A stretch of 64,000 nt of DNA from Gnetum montanum (GCA_015680685.1 MNCI01029688.1:1014773-1078772); one strand, 5' to 3'. Shown: positions 44,381 to 57,719, counted from the stretch's first letter. The notes: a model not told the origin generated them from the sequence alone. Made by a program: numbers and translations.

Positions 44381-44449
44381 TCAGCCTCCAATTTTATGGA
44401 GTAAGGATTATAATGCAAGAAAGATTATGACATGAGGTTTCTTACTGGT

Positions 44450-45490
44450 GTTTTATCATGTCTCTAATCAAAAAATCCTTAGACTAGTGCCATGCACTAC
44501 CTAGAGACTCCATGGCCTCTCTAGATGACTTGATTACACAATTCAACATCTATTGCTTCCAACTCCAACCTACCTTAGCCAAACTTTGAAATGAAGGATT
44601 GGCCTAAGTACAAGAAGCTACCTATGAAATTTTTGAAGCTTCTTGATTATTTTCTTAGAACTATATTCAACATAGAAAACTACTAGAGAATGCTCACAAG
44701 AGACATGACTAGCTTTGTGAAATTACTAGAAATCTTAACATAGCAACAAAAGATGATCTACCCATGCCTAAATACTTCAAACTATAGCAATTCTACCACT
44801 ATCACTAGCTTCCTAGCCATGATAATAATTTTTTCTTGGTTGTAAAAGATGATTTACAAAAGATGATAGATAGTGAAGAGTTAGTTCTAGATGCATCTAG
44901 TCCAATTAGGCTAAAAAATGAGCATATGCAAGTGTACAAGAACCCACTACATGCTGACAATGACCAATATACCATAGCCACATTTAATGTTAATGACAAA
45001 CCAAAACCTACCAAGGATCCATTTGTGGTTCTTGTAACTCCTTATGATGAAAGGGCTTTAACTTCTACAAGTTCAAGGACTTCTTTTGTTATAAGGATAT
45101 CACCACTTGCACCTCTCAAAAAACATTTTATCATTAGGGTGCTTTCTCTTGTTACCTATACAGCTATAATCCAAGTGGACTAGTGTCCTACCATGATATC
45201 TAACACCTCAACCTCTTCATTTCCAAATAACAAGAAATCACCATGAAATCAATGCAAGAAGCTAGCTCCTATGCCTAAGGCTAAGGACAATAAACAAACA
45301 AAATTTTGGAGGAAGTGGGTTTGGTGAAGCCTACTCCAATTTCAACAATTTCCATGAACTACAATGTTCCAACCTCTTCGATGATCTAACCTAGGAAGGA
45401 CAACTAGAAACAGGAGAAGGAAAAGAGATCAAAACAACAAATCTTGAAATATGAGGTTAATATCCTAGATAGAATCTTCTTGTTATAGAA
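44450..45490 (+). pseudogene. Element D: gag fragment of another Tat-like element
   Basis: The + frame reads MSLIKKSLD, CHALPRDSMASLDDLITQF (about 44458-44545), the capsid end. It goes on through FYHYH and NNFFLVVKDDLQKMIDSEEL, where B has its CDYHQ...QDIQRMIDKG block, to the open stretch 44836-45183 with DPFVVLVTP, TSFVIRIS and HFIIRVLS repeats. It is cut before the protease, around 45480-45490, at the junction with element C. The left edge abuts the element A LTR, suggesting A inserted into D. Confidence 0.65.
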
Positions 45491-45520
45491 ATCAAGGTTT
45501 TCGATCATAACAATTTTTCT

Positions 45521-45538
45521 TGGTGCTAGAAGGAGTGC
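45521..45538 (+). other. Primer binding site of element C
   Basis: TGGTGCTAGAAGGAGTGC, one base from the B site over its first 18 bases. Immediately upstream, only about 30 bases (TTTTCGATCATAACA...) resemble an LTR end, and before that the DNA is element D gag, so the 5' LTR is almost wholly missing. Confidence 0.65.
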
Positions 45539-46769
45539 CTTCCCTAAATTTTGTAGTCAAATCTATCATTTTCATAGCCATTTAAAAACTTTTCCTTCAC
45601 TTTTTATAGCTAAAACTTTTGAAAAAATTAATGTTGGTCTTTCCTCCTCTATGACCAAAACTACAACATGGTATTTATAGGTGGTTATGTTTTGGTTTTT
45701 TATAGCACTTGCTATAAATTTTAAAGCCCAAATCTAGCATTGGTATCTCTTTCCCCCATTATTTTTGTTGCCAAAAGTTTATTTTCTAGCTTCTAAAAGT
45801 GAGTGGTTCAACTCATCTATGAGTTGACTTTGCCCACACCCCACCCCCTAATTTTTGCAAGATAAGAGATTTAGCAATTGTCTAGAACCAATTTTAGTGG
45901 AAAAATACTAACTTTCCACTTTGGTTTTCAACCTTTCCCCTCATCAACGTTGAGGTAGGAGGTGTGAGATTCCCATCATCTGACCTCCCCTTCTTTTCCC
46001 CCCTCTACCATACCTAGCATGGAAGCTATTGAGAGGCTAGTGTTGGTGAAGGTTGAAACCAATTTTATAACCAGATCTACTTTTGTTACAAGTTGAAAGA
46101 CATTTTCTACCGAAAACTCCCAAGGAATCCAATGCTACCATTCCTCCCCTATGGTAGAAACCTCAGTGTGAAAGTTGTAGGTGGTTTAGGTGCTAAAATT
46201 TTACAACATCTATTGTGAATTCCTAGAGCAAATCTAGCATGGAAGCCTTGGTAAACATTTAATTTTTATTTACATAATCTTTTTCACTAAACCAACGTTG
46301 GTTACAATACCAACCAAGCCCACTTTTCTTTCATTTTGATGAAATTTGAAAACCTACCAAAACCATCTTTGGAAACTACCAAGTTTTCATTTTGGTCTTC
46401 AAACTTTCCTCCTTCTCTCCAATGTTGGAATAGGAAGGTGTGATATTCCATTATCTCAACTCCCTTCTTTCCCACCTACCATACCTAGCATAGAGGCACT
46501 TGGAAAGCCAACTTGGGAAAGGTCTAAAGCCAATGTTGCTAATATTCTATTTCTAGTAAAGTGGTAAAGCCCCCTTATCCCATACTTACTAATTATAGAA
46601 AGCAAATCATTTTTTTCCATTTTCATTTCCTCTATGATTTTTTGAACTCCATTCACTAGAATTTAGTTCTATCTTAACATTTATAGCCTATTCTTAAGTA
46701 ATTATCAATACTATAACCATGCCTTTTTGAAAATCCACCAAACTTTCCTTCACCTTCACTAGCAAAGAT
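45539..46769 (+). other. 5' leader of element C with a long tandem duplication
   Basis: No coding similarity. Two copies of a unit of about 475 bp: for example TACCATACCTAGCATGGAAG at about 46007 and TACCATACCTAGCATAGAGG at about 46478, each preceded by a run like CTTCTTTCCC and by GGTTTTCAACCTTTCC / GGTCTTCAAACTTTCC. The open frame 46346-46567 lies in the second copy and is not convincing as a gene. Confidence 0.6.
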
Positions 46770-48810
46770 CATAACCAACAAGTCATGAAGGTGTATGATC
46801 CCAAAGGCCCTATAGTCATTAAGTGTAGGTGATCTTTGAGAGGTAGAGGGAACAATTCTAATTTTGCAGCCATAAATTAAGATCATTATAAATTCATTTG
46901 TGTCAAAATATAGGCAAGCATGTTAATTCCATGAACTAAAGTCAAGGAAAAAAGGAAGTTTGAGCTCATACACAAGGGTGGAAAAGAGTACATCCCTTCC
47001 TTGTATGAAGAAATTTCCATTAATAACATTTATTCTAGTAGCCTAACCTAATTTATTGTTTTAGAGGCAGAAGATGATAAGCCTACCTTTGAGGAACAAT
47101 ATGAGGAAGAGAATGAATTTAGGGTAGAATTCAAGCTTGAAAACATCCTTGGAGGGCTATTTCAACAAACATCCCCCAATGTCATGGAACCTTTCTCTAA
47201 TGCTTTTGTTTTCCCCATGGGCATGATGCCATCATCTTCCACTCCTCTGTAGCCTACTACAGCATATCCCATGCCATTTGTAGCAACACATCACACTCAG
47301 TTAGTGCCACAAACAATAAATTATAACATATCAATGTCATTTGCAAAAAAGCCACAAAATAAAAAACCATAAATGGTGGGTTTTACCATAGCAAATCTAA
47401 TAACTACTCACTTGGGGTCCACCATGAGACCCCCTAAAACACAAGGATCACACACTATGTTTATCCCATTTTACCTGAAGTACAAGCACAACCATCCTTT
47501 TCATTATTTGGCCCACAAGCCATAATCATAGCACAACCTTTTCCTTCTATCATGCAACCCATAGTGAGGCTAGAAAACTCACAATAAATACCACAACCTT
47601 ATGTACAAGCCTCACAAAATATGGGACCATCACAAGGCTTGGATCAAGCCTTTCAAATGATCCCAAACATAATAGAGGAATTTAAGAGACTTAAAGCCTC
47701 TACCACACAAACCATCAAGATTATGGACTTCTACCAAGACAATCCCATAAGTCCTATACTCCCATCCTTGACACTTCCTCCTAGTGTCCCCATTCCACAA
47801 TTTAGCAAATATAATAGAGAAGGTGACCCTAATTCTCACCTTATCACATTTCAATCTAAATGTTTACTCTTGCAAGCATGGCCTCACACCATCATGAGGA
47901 TTTTCCCTATGTCTTTGACTAGGAAACCACTCAATTGGTATTGCACATTACCTAGAGGATTTGTATCCTCTTTGAAAGACTTAGTAGTCTAGTTTTTCAA
48001 CCACTTCAAATATAACTTGAAGCCTAACACAACACTTGAACAACTCATGAAGGTCAAGAAAGGGCTCTTAGAACCTATACAGAAATTCATTTAGTGGTGG
48101 AATGGATTGCTGAATGAAATACCAAAGCCCATAGCCAAAGCCCACTTTTTTGATATATTCAAGAAATTTGTTAATGACTTCATCATGTCAAAAATTTACT
48201 ACCTTGATACACAATCTCTTAGCAAAGCATTCTCACAAACTAAAAACATAGAAGATGCACCAAAGGCCAACCATGATCTAGCCTATATATCATATAAAAA
48301 CCAACACATTCAACAAGATAAATAAAATACCAAACAAAGAAACACTATTGTATTAACTGTGACCAAGGAAAATAAGACCACGAATGAAGGGCCGAAGGTC
48401 AACCTGCCCAAGGCCCCCACCAATGACTATAGTAACTAGTTGTTAACTTCTAGGACTGATACATCAGCAACAAATAGATCTAACTTCAAAAGAAAGGATA
48501 GGTCTAAGTAAACTAAGTTTACAATAAAATAATTTGAGTTTCTTGATCAACTATTAAGAAGTGGGCACATGAAACATAAAAAAATGGTTGAATCCACTCA
48601 AAAGAAACACAAGTGACTATGTAAAATAGCCAAAGATCCCTCTTGGACAACAAAAGATGATCCCCCATTACCTAGATACTTCAAACTATACTACTTCTAC
48701 CATTATAATCCACTACCCAATCATGATACAAACTTTTTCTTGCGCCAAATGATGACCTATAAAGGATGATAGATAGGAGGAACTAGTCTCAAATGCTTCT
48801 AAACTAGTTT
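46770..48810 (+). pseudogene. Element C gag
   Basis: N-terminal conserved stretch about 46935-47030 (KRKFELIHKGGKEYIPSLY), Pro-rich middle, then the open stretch 47621-47992 with VPIPQFSKYNREGDPNSHLI, FPMSLTRKPLNWYCTLPRGF and VSSLKDLVV, a capsid core, continuing past a TAG as FFNHFKYNLKPNTTLEQL and the open stretch 48107-48325 (LNEIPKPIAKAHFFDIF, AYISYKNQHIQQDK). A His-rich FYHYN block near 48690-48720 is the zinc-binding-like end. This is the only gag here with a nearly complete core. Confidence 0.78.
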
Positions 48811-50345
48811 AACCATAAAACTAGTCAATGCAGGTCTATAAAGGCCCATTAAATGCCAATGATAGCTCTTATGTTATTTCGTCATTAAACATTGATGACA
48901 ATTAGAGACTTGCAAGATAACTATTCATGATCCAAGTACCCCTTAAAAATAAGAGAGCTTCTTCAGCTTCCCATAGCTCAAGATCTCCTTTTGTTGTGAG
49001 GTTACCATCATGAATACCTCCAAGAGAACATTTTGTCATAAAGGTCTCCCAACCTAATACAACCCAAATAGTTGTAGTCCAACCAATAACACAACGACCC
49101 CTTATCATAGCTAGTGCTACTACCTCTTCCTTACAACCAATGACTAACCAAAAAATTTCAACCAACCAAAGAAGGAAGTATTGGCAAAAGCTTGACAACA
49201 AAGGAGATAAGTAGATGGATGCACAACAGGAAGTGGGTCCACCAAAGCCCACTCCCATCTCAACTATACCTATGACCTCCTCTACGCCATCTCCTTCAAC
49301 CAACAAGCCATAGGAGGATACTAAAGCCCACAACCAAAATAACAAAGAAGAGCCACAAACTAAAATCGAAGTTCACCTTTTGGGACATATGGAGGAAGTA
49401 AATTACAACTTTGGGGACAAGTCCATACCCAATGAAAAGAAATCTATTAGTGTAATGGACCAAGTTAAGTAATTCCTAAAGCAAAAAAATACCACCTTAA
49501 GCTTATATGACTTGATTATGATTTTCACCATGCATCATGATGTGCTAGTCGAAATGTTAACCTTCATACTTGTTAGTGAAGATATTCCTACTAACAAGAA
49601 AGCTATCCATGTAGTAATGATTCCTTCCTTTCTAGGAGAGGAGAAATCAACACTCTTAACATTTTGCAATAGTGAGATTAAGGCTAATCCCTAGAAAGGT
49701 GAGGTGACTACAACCCTTCTATTCATAACCATATGCATAGGACAATTTAAAATACATCATGTGCATGTTGATGATGGAGCAGTGACCAACATCATCCCAT
49801 GCACCATCATTGAATGCTTGGATTTAACTAAGTAAGTACAATGTATGACCATTTCAGCTCTTAATTCCTTCAATGAATTAAGATTTTCCATCAATGGATC
49901 TATCTCCTTAGAGTTTGTAGCTAAAGAATAATTTCCTATAACTGCAAAATTCTTGGTGGTGAAAGAGACACTAGAATTCAACCTAATAATAGGAAGACCT
50001 TGGTTAGCTCAATTATGAGCTATCTCCTCATCCATCCATTAATAAATTCACCTTCCTTATGAGGGAAGTGAAATCATCATTCATGGCAACAACATAGCTT
50101 TCCTAGCAATCAACAATATGGGCATAGAATAGGGGTCTGAACTAGAGCTTCAAGAAGAAGCTCCTAGCCATGAAGAGCAAAAATCCAAGATAACCAAAAA
50201 TGACAATGAGAAGCAATGCGATACACTATGGCATGAACTCCCTTTCAACATCATGAATGAAGGGGATGGTGAGTACAAGCTTGTGCAAAGTAGGTCTTAC
50301 TCAATCCCTAATCTTGCAAATATTAAGAAGAGTCTACACAAGTAA
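48811..50345 (+). pseudogene. Element C linker and protease
   Basis: The linker at about 48940-49470 includes decayed FVIRVP-like peptides, then KQKNTTLSLYDLI with open stretch 49512-49694 (VEMLTFILVSEDIPTNKKAI). The protease follows: HHVHVDDGAVTNIIPC (about 49757-49803), FLVVKETLEFNLIIGRPWL (about 49950-50010), HLPYEGSEIIIHG. It ends NIKKSLHK and TAA at 50343-50345. Same D-D-G-A motif as B. At least four in-frame stops. Confidence 0.78.
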
Positions 50346-50544
50346 ATTTTACCATAACCTTCCTATTCCTTTATGACTAGATGTAACAATAGCCATATAG
50401 CCTTATTTATTCTATTGTAGTTTATTATATCTTTATTGTTTTATGCACATATCCTATACATGTAGCCTAAATTTATTTGTAGTATTTCTTATTAGCTATA
50501 ACCTTTCTTTATTTTTGCCTATATTTTTAAAATTATTTGAAAAG

Positions 50545-50990
50545 CATCTCTTTCAAGACACTATCCGCTAAGACATAAAACTAGAACCATGGTCCACTAA
50601 GGCCTAAAACTGGCACTATGGTCTGCTATGACCTTAAACTAGCATTCTTGTCCACTAAGAAATAAAACTAGCATCAAGGCCCGCTAAGGCCTAAAATTGT
50701 CACTAAGGCTCACTAACGCCTAAAACTATCACTATGGTCTTCTATGACCTTAAACAAGCATTCTTGTTTTCTAAAACATAAAACTAGCACCATGGCCCAC
50801 TAAGGCCTAAAACTGGCACTATGGCCTACTAAGACCTAAATCTGGCCCTATGGTCTGCTATGACCTAAAACTGGCACTATGATTTGCTATGACATTAAAC
50901 TAGCATTCTCATATTCTAAGACATTAAATTGGCAATGTAGCCATAATCTCACAATATAACCTATAACCACGATGGCCTAAAACTAGCAAA
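50545..50990. repeat. Border repeats, protease side of the antisense insert, element C
   Basis: About ten diverged copies of a 35-45 bp unit of the form CTAAGGCCTAAAACTGGCAC plus TATGGTC(T/C)GCTATGAC. They match the theme in B (AGTTTAAGGCC) read in the other orientation. 50346-50544 and 50991-51285 hold nothing recognisable. Confidence 0.75.
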
Positions 50991-51287
50991 TGTTCCTTTC
51001 CTTATTATATCTTCTTTCTTAACCTATTATTACATCGATTTAATGTTACAACAAAGACATCAAAATAGCCATTTTTGGCATTTACAACATATATGCATAT
51101 AGCCAAGAAAAAAACCATAAATTTAAATTTAAAATTAAATGTCCATAACATATATAGCCATAACCACAATGTGTAGCAATGATGTCAAAAAATAACCATC
51201 CATAACATAGTTTTGGCTAACCATAGCCATCAACATAAAGACAAAAATAAATAACCAACAAGGTAACTCAAAGAAGGCTACTAAGTA

Positions 51288-54200
51288 GCATCTAGAAGAG
51301 GAAGTGATGGGTCATTTCCACCCTCACTGCTAGGGCCACCAATGTCTCCTAAGGCCTAAAATGCAACAACATATAGCTAGTTAGTAAACCATAGCTAAGA
51401 TCATGACTTAAAACCTAAAAACTGAAACATAAAATAGATCAAACCTATAGAGAGTCCAGATCCATCACTTCCAGGGATAGATGGGGAAGGCCTTCCTCAA
51501 AATGATGGAGGATCTGGTCCTCTATCATGTTGACCTAGTCAATGTTCCCAAGATCAACACCAAAAAGAATGTTGAATCTGTCTATAGGAGTCCAAGTAGA
51601 AGGCTCATGAGTAATGGCAACTATAGTAGTCTCACCCATAATGGCAGTGATCTAAAGAGTGGGGGATTTCTCCACCTTGAGAGTGCTTTCAAAGAGTTGG
51701 TAAGCACTCTCTACTTGGATCTCCTAAATGGGTAGCTCTCTCTTGTGTCATCCAACCAAATATTCCTTAAGCCATTTCATGTAGGCCCCATGATCAACCT
51801 TATATTGACATTTGTGGGCCTTTTGTTTTTTGCCCTAATCTAGGACCCAAGCACATTGATCCTTTCAATCTTCAATCTTTTGGGACATGAGGTCCATCTA
51901 CATATGTTACTCCACCATCTCCCATAGGACCCCTACTTTTTCTTGAATGACATGCCAATAGCAAGTTCATGTGATCTCCTTAGTCTATAACTTCCCTAAG
52001 TTATCCACTTGGGCTTCCACAAAGGCTTTACAATCTTAGAAATTCCTAATCATATCCTCCTACCTTTGAACCCTTTCCCTCAAGGCCACAACTTCCTCCC
52101 ATAGGGATTCATTGGACCTCTCTAACTTCCATAAATCTTTTGCACATCACATCACTAAATTAGTGGTAGTCTCATACAACTTCACTAGTACACTAGACAC
52201 ATCAAAGGGAAATCTAAGCAAAGAGTCTACCTCCATGTCCCAGTTGAAGTCCCACTCCATGGATGGTACTACACAAAGCATAAAATGCAACCATAAGAAA
52301 CGAATTCAAATAACCATAATGCAAACAAATCCTATAGCCAAATTTCATAAAAAACAATCCTTACCTATCTTAGGTGCAACTTGATATAGTCAATTGATGA
52401 TGTTCTTAGCCATCCCACATAGGAACTCCACTTTGTCTAGAGTCTCTACCCATGGTTTTGCATGAAACTCATGGATGGGAGCTTTCACTGGTGGCTTAAG
52501 AACTATTGTAAGCATAAAAATCATCAAAAAGTTAAGATGACAACCAAATGTAACTAATGAAATATAACAAAAATATTAAGTCATAGGCATACCTAGCTCT
52601 TCCTGCTCTTCCTCCTTCAGGATGATGGTTGGAGAGGTATCTAGTACTACTTCACCAAACAAGGCATCTAGATCATCTATGCCTGCATCAACAAGTCCTT
52701 CAACCATGGGTTGCTTTAGGAGTATCTCTTCTACATGCCTTTGTTCTACCTCTGTAGTAGCTTGGGCTACTATCACCTGATGCTTATCTACAACCATAGC
52801 ACATAGAAAATTGATTAACACATGAAACCATAAAGTATCCATAAAATTTTAAAACATGAAATAGCCAAGGTTAAACAAAGCATACCTATGATTGCCTACT
52901 ATGATGGCTTAAGCTTAAACTTAAGCTTCTTTAGGGTAGGTTGATATGATGCTAGGGGTTCCTCCTCCATAGGCCTCTTAACTTTTTCTCTGGCTGCCCC
53001 TTTGGCCTCCATGCAATATCATTTGACCTCTTGAACAATAGTAGGAAATGAGAGGGGCTCATCATCATCAGTACTATTGGGAGACTCATACTACCTAACA
53101 TCAAGACTCTTAGAGGTGATGGATAATGTCTCATCCACCTCCTTTGGTTGGTCCTAGGCCTACACTATTGGATAAATATATTTCATTCAATGCTTAGAAA
53201 GTTGTCTTGGATCTTGGAAAACTCATCATCCATTTCTATACACCACCAAAAACTCCTTTAACATATTTAGATCACTTTTAAAAAATGCAAAGTACATATG
53301 GATTATTATAGAGGTGTCAACATGGAGTCTAAGAATCTCCTCTAAAAGCCTAGTAGCTAAAGCATTAGCCTAATCAAATTTGATGTTCTCCATTAAGACC
53401 TTCTTAAAGGTCCACCCCTATGCTAGGCTAATCACCTTATTTTGTGATAGCATTTTGGGTAATGCATGAGACCTAAACAAAGGATATGATTCCTTTGCAT
53501 CAAGGTCTATGAAGCTATCCATTAAAATTCTAGAGTGGCCCATGCTAGCACCAAGCCAGTTTAGAACTTCCTCACAATGGCCTAATTTCCTCATTGTCCT
53601 AGTTGGAACCTTAGCCCCATTAGTGAAGATCCCAAACAAGTCATGAAAGAGGTAGCACATATGTCAATGTTCACCTTAACACCTTGGATGATGATGCTAA
53701 AGTGACCAACCTCCTCATCAAAGAAGTTAATAACATGCAACATCTTCATAGTAAGAATGGAAGGAATAGGTACCATAAATACATCAAGAAAACCTACATG
53801 CTAGATGTTTGCTTGAACATATCTAGGTGCTTTTTCCCTTAGCCACTCCTGTTTTGATGTCACATCACCAAACTTTAGGATGAGGGTCTTCTAATGATGC
53901 AAGTCTAAAAGTGGTATAGTAACATCAGCTAAGGTAGAAGGTTCTGTGAAGCAATAACCAAATGTTAGTATCCATATAAGCAATTTCAACAACCAAGAAA
54001 AGCAATAAAACACTTAATGCCATAAAACACTAGAAGCCATATGTTTAAATTTAATTTTCTTTTACAATGCAAAGGTTCTAGCTACAGGAGTTTGATCTAT
54101 GTTATCGGCATCTACCCACCAACTGTGCATCATCTTATCATCCTTGCACTTCTTATATACCATGTTGAACTTGGTGGCATATTCATCAAACTATCCTCTT

Positions 54201-54880
54201 AAATGTTGATACACAATAAATCTAATTTGGGAACTCTTGATGAATTTATCCAAAGCAAGTTGAGCCACTACTAGGATTTGGTCATTAATAATCAAACCTT
54301 GCTCATTGATCTTGTACCTACAAGAAGTAAAATTAATGAAGTTAGGCAAAGAAGTTAAGCCAAAACCATAAAAAAATTACAATAATCATGTTTACCTTTG
54401 TAGATGATATACGGTGCCAAGAGGATTCTAAAATAGTGTGTGGGCTCTATGTGCCACCATTAGAGCATTATCAGTATTATACTCACTATACTTTGGCATC
54501 ATCTAGATATTGGACAAGTATCGTAAGCTTACAACATCTATGGGTCCCATATGATTTTAGGAACTAATTTATTAGTAATATATCTAGTAATCAATCCTAA
54601 TGCTTGAGGAAATAGGATCTCCACAACAACCCCAACTACATCCATGGAGAAGTGTGACCACAACATCACACTAAAGTTCTTAAGGAGATAGGCAAGGAAG
54701 TCCCTTGCCCCTAGCTGAAACCACAACAAGAGCTTTCCAAGAGGCATGTCATGTGGTGGAGTATTGGTCTTGGGATGACCAATGTAGCACAAAATTCCTA
54801 CAAGCTCCACTATAATGAGAATAGGCCTCAAAAAGACCCTACATAAAACAAAGCAAAAACATTGAGAATTTCTTAACAAG
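51288..54880 (-). pseudogene. Antisense multi-exon passenger gene, copy C
   Basis: Minus-strand homologue of A and B. Exon order: about 54840-54396 (FLRPILIIVELVG..., ending NPLGTVYHLQR, donor AAAG|GTAAAC); 54317 to about 54065; about 53940-52960 (TMKMLHVINFFDEEVG, FHDLFGIFTNGAK, EEVLNWLGAS, KESYPLF, KMLSQNKVI); 52842-52593 (DDLDALFGEVV, acidic, donor CTAG|GTATGC); 52502-52365 (PWVETLDKVEF; donor ATAG|GTAAGG); 52268 to about 51700 (EVDSLLRF, KLYETTTNLV, SLWEEVVALRE coiled-coil-like); last about 51350-51288 (GDIGGPSSEGGNDPS tail). Introns 54318-54395, 52503-52592 and 52269-52364 are GT-AG on minus, at positions shared with B or A. Many stops. Function unknown. Confidence 0.62.
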
Positions 54881-54884
54881 TTAG

Positions 54885-55270
54885 GAAAACATCTATTTGG
54901 AGGTGAAATTAGCCTCTATAAAAAGCTCTAAGGTGTTTATCTAATAAGTTTAAGAAATTCTATAAAAATGCACTATTACAAATTTTCAATGCAAAAGCAT
55001 TATGGCCTATTAGAATTACTTACCAAATTTAGATAAAACATCTAGTTAGAGGTGAAATTAGCCTCTGTAAAAAGCTCTAAGGTGTTTATTTGAATTAGCC
55101 TAATTAATTTCATCAAAACCTTACATAACCTTGCATTATGATCAATTGGAATTTCTTTACAAATTTAGAGAAAACTTCCTAAGATAGAGGTGAAATTATC
55201 TTTTGTAAAAAGCTCTTAGATGTTTATCTAAATTAGCTTGAGAAATTTCATAAAAGCATTGATACCATAT
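54885..55270. repeat. Three-copy repeat upstream of antisense gene copy C
   Basis: Units of about 130 bp sharing GAGGTGAAATTAGCCTCT and AAAAAGCTCTAAGGTGTTTAT at about 54900, 55040 and 55180. 55271-55559 is AT-rich with degenerate AAATTTAGAAAAA repeats. Confidence 0.7.
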
Positions 55271-55559
55271 TTTATAGAATTTATAGCCAAAAATTTTATG
55301 GCAAAAACTATCTTAGTCTAAATTATTCATAAATTTAGAAAAAAAGCATCTAAATCATGCATAAATTTGGACAAAAGAAAGCATAATTTAGAAAAAGAAT
55401 CTAAATTATGCAAAGCATGCATAAATTTTTTTAAAAAAGTCTAAACCATGCAAAAATTTGGAAAAATCATGATAAACTTAGAAAAATCCATAAAGCCATA
55501 ACAAAAAATTATTTAAAATAGACAAAGCTTTTACTCTCCTAGAGAAAGCAAAAAATCAA

Positions 55560-57640
55560 CCACTTTTACTCTCCTATGGCTAGATCGATCAAGAATGGCC
55601 AAAAAAGCTTTCCCCTAATTTTCCATGCTAATCATGGAAGCCCCAACATGAAAAAAGGGGGGAATATTCAAAAAATGGCTTATGACCCTTGAAACAATCA
55701 AATTTCAAGATCATATGGTAGTAGGCAACACCAGTAACCTTAGGGGCCTACAGTCATAATAAAAAATGAACAAAAGTGATCAAAAATATTTTCCCCCAAT
55801 TTTCCACACTTAGCATAGAAGTCCAAATGAGGAAAAAGTGGGGGTAAAAATTTCCTTATGACCTTTGAGATGACCAAATTTTGACATCAAATGTTAGTAG
55901 TCAATGCCAACAACTTAGGAAGCCTACATGCATGCCTGAAAATGATCAAAAATATTTTCCACTATTTTTCCATGCTGATCATGAAATCCCTAGCATGGAA
56001 AAGTAAGGTAAAGTTCCAAAAATATCTTGTCAACTTTGAAACAACAAAATTTTAACATCAAGTAGCAATAATCATTGCCAGCAACCCTAAAACCTACATG
56101 CATGGACGAAATTAGCTAAAAATCATAAAAAAATATTTTCCCAAATTTTTTCATGCTAAGCATGGAAAAATGGGGCCAGCCCAAAAAAACTCATCATTCT
56201 TCAAGATGGTCAAATTTTGATACTAGGCATTAACCATCATCTTCAACAACATTAAGAACCCGCATACATGACCGAAAGTGACAATAAAGTATCAAAAATA
56301 TTTTTCCCCCATTTTTCCATGCTAAGCATGGAATCCACAATGTGGAAAGAGGGGGGGAGTCCAAAAACCACTTAAAAATATCTATAGTTTTGCCTTCAAA
56401 CCCTAGCCCTCAACCCTAGTAGCCCTGAAGGTTGACATGCAAAGTTTATTGAGGTCAAAATTCATCAAAAACTCACTCCCACTTTTTTTCCATGACAATA
56501 TTTCTATCCCCAACATGGAAGAAAGGGGAAAGGCCAAAAAACCACTTAGAGATCCTCAAAATTATCAAAACTTGACACTAAACCCCAGTCCTTAACTCCA
56601 GTAGCCCCAAAGGTTGACATTCAAAGTTGATTAAGGTCAAAATTAGTCAAAATTCACTCCCCCTTATTTTTCACACTGAGCTTTCTATCTCTAATATGGA
56701 GGAAGGGGAGAAGCTAAAAAACCACTTAAGAATGTCCAAAAATTTTAAATTTTGACATCAATCCATAGTCCTTAACCATGAGAATCCTAGGAGGAAACAT
56801 GCATGGTCGATTGTAATCCAAATTGACCTAGATCTAGGATTCTTACTTCCTCCATGCTATAGTAACCTCCCCAATCTAGAAACAAGGGGGAAGTTACTTT
56901 TCCAATTTTGGGAGCAAGATGACACTCTCAAAAATCAAATATCTTCACCAGAGATGCCTAAGACCTCACAACCTCAAGATTTTTCTTGTTTGACATTGTC
57001 CCAACCTCCAAAACCTACTCCCCCCATTTTTTCATGCTGTAGTAACTCCCCTAGCATGGAAATAGGGGAGAGACCTTAAGTACCTTTCAACAACCTTCAA
57101 ACATGTCCAAAATCAACTAGAAACTTGCAGAATCAAAGTCTACAGCCCTAGAGGCCAAGAAACCTAGTCAAAGTTCCCCAAAATCACTCTGCATTCATCA
57201 AATAAGTGTCCCCTTATTTTTCCATGCTAAGGATATTGTACCTACCATGGAAGAAGAGGGGGAAGTTATTTCATCACCTATTGACACTTAAAATGACCTT
57301 GAATTACCTTAGAACAAAGCTAAGAGATGCACAAGTTCTAGATCTAGGATCCAACCACCTATTTGACCATGTTCGATCTCATTTTTTTTGGATTTTGGCT
57401 CCCCATCCTAAAACCCCTCTTTTCCATGTTGGCCAAGGTGGAAACAAGGGGGGAAGGCTTCAGAATCTACTTTTTGGCCTTTATAGACCTTTAGAGAGTC
57501 TAATTTTGATGGATCTAACCTTGCCCTACCTTGGGAAGGTCCCGAGACTTCAATTTTGGACCTCTAAACATCCAAAAATGTATTTTATTTGGTATCCAAA
57601 CTAAGCATCCTTGTTTCCATGCTAAGCCCAACGTGGAAGC
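55560..57640. repeat. Nucleosome-length tandem array (about 165-185 bp period)
   Basis: About eleven diverged units, each marked by a CCCC-AATTTTTCCATGCT landmark followed by an AGCATGGAA-like word (near 55612, 55795, 55958, 56140, 56305, 56480, 56660, 56845, 57020, 57205, 57415). TCCATGCTAAGCATGGAA is a perfect inverted repeat in the best copies. The array lies on the 5' side of the antisense gene, the place where B has its 32-bp array. The open frame 57206-57604 falls in it and looks accidental. Confidence 0.72.
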
Positions 57641-57719
57641 CTCAACGCACGTGATTTTTGGGTCTAGATAGCCCAAAACAACCTTGATTAATGTATGAAC
57701 TCACCTAATAGTCTTGTAG

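Noticed and set aside
57206-57604. A 132-residue + frame in element C
   Set aside because: It spans two units of the 165-185 bp array and shows no domain.
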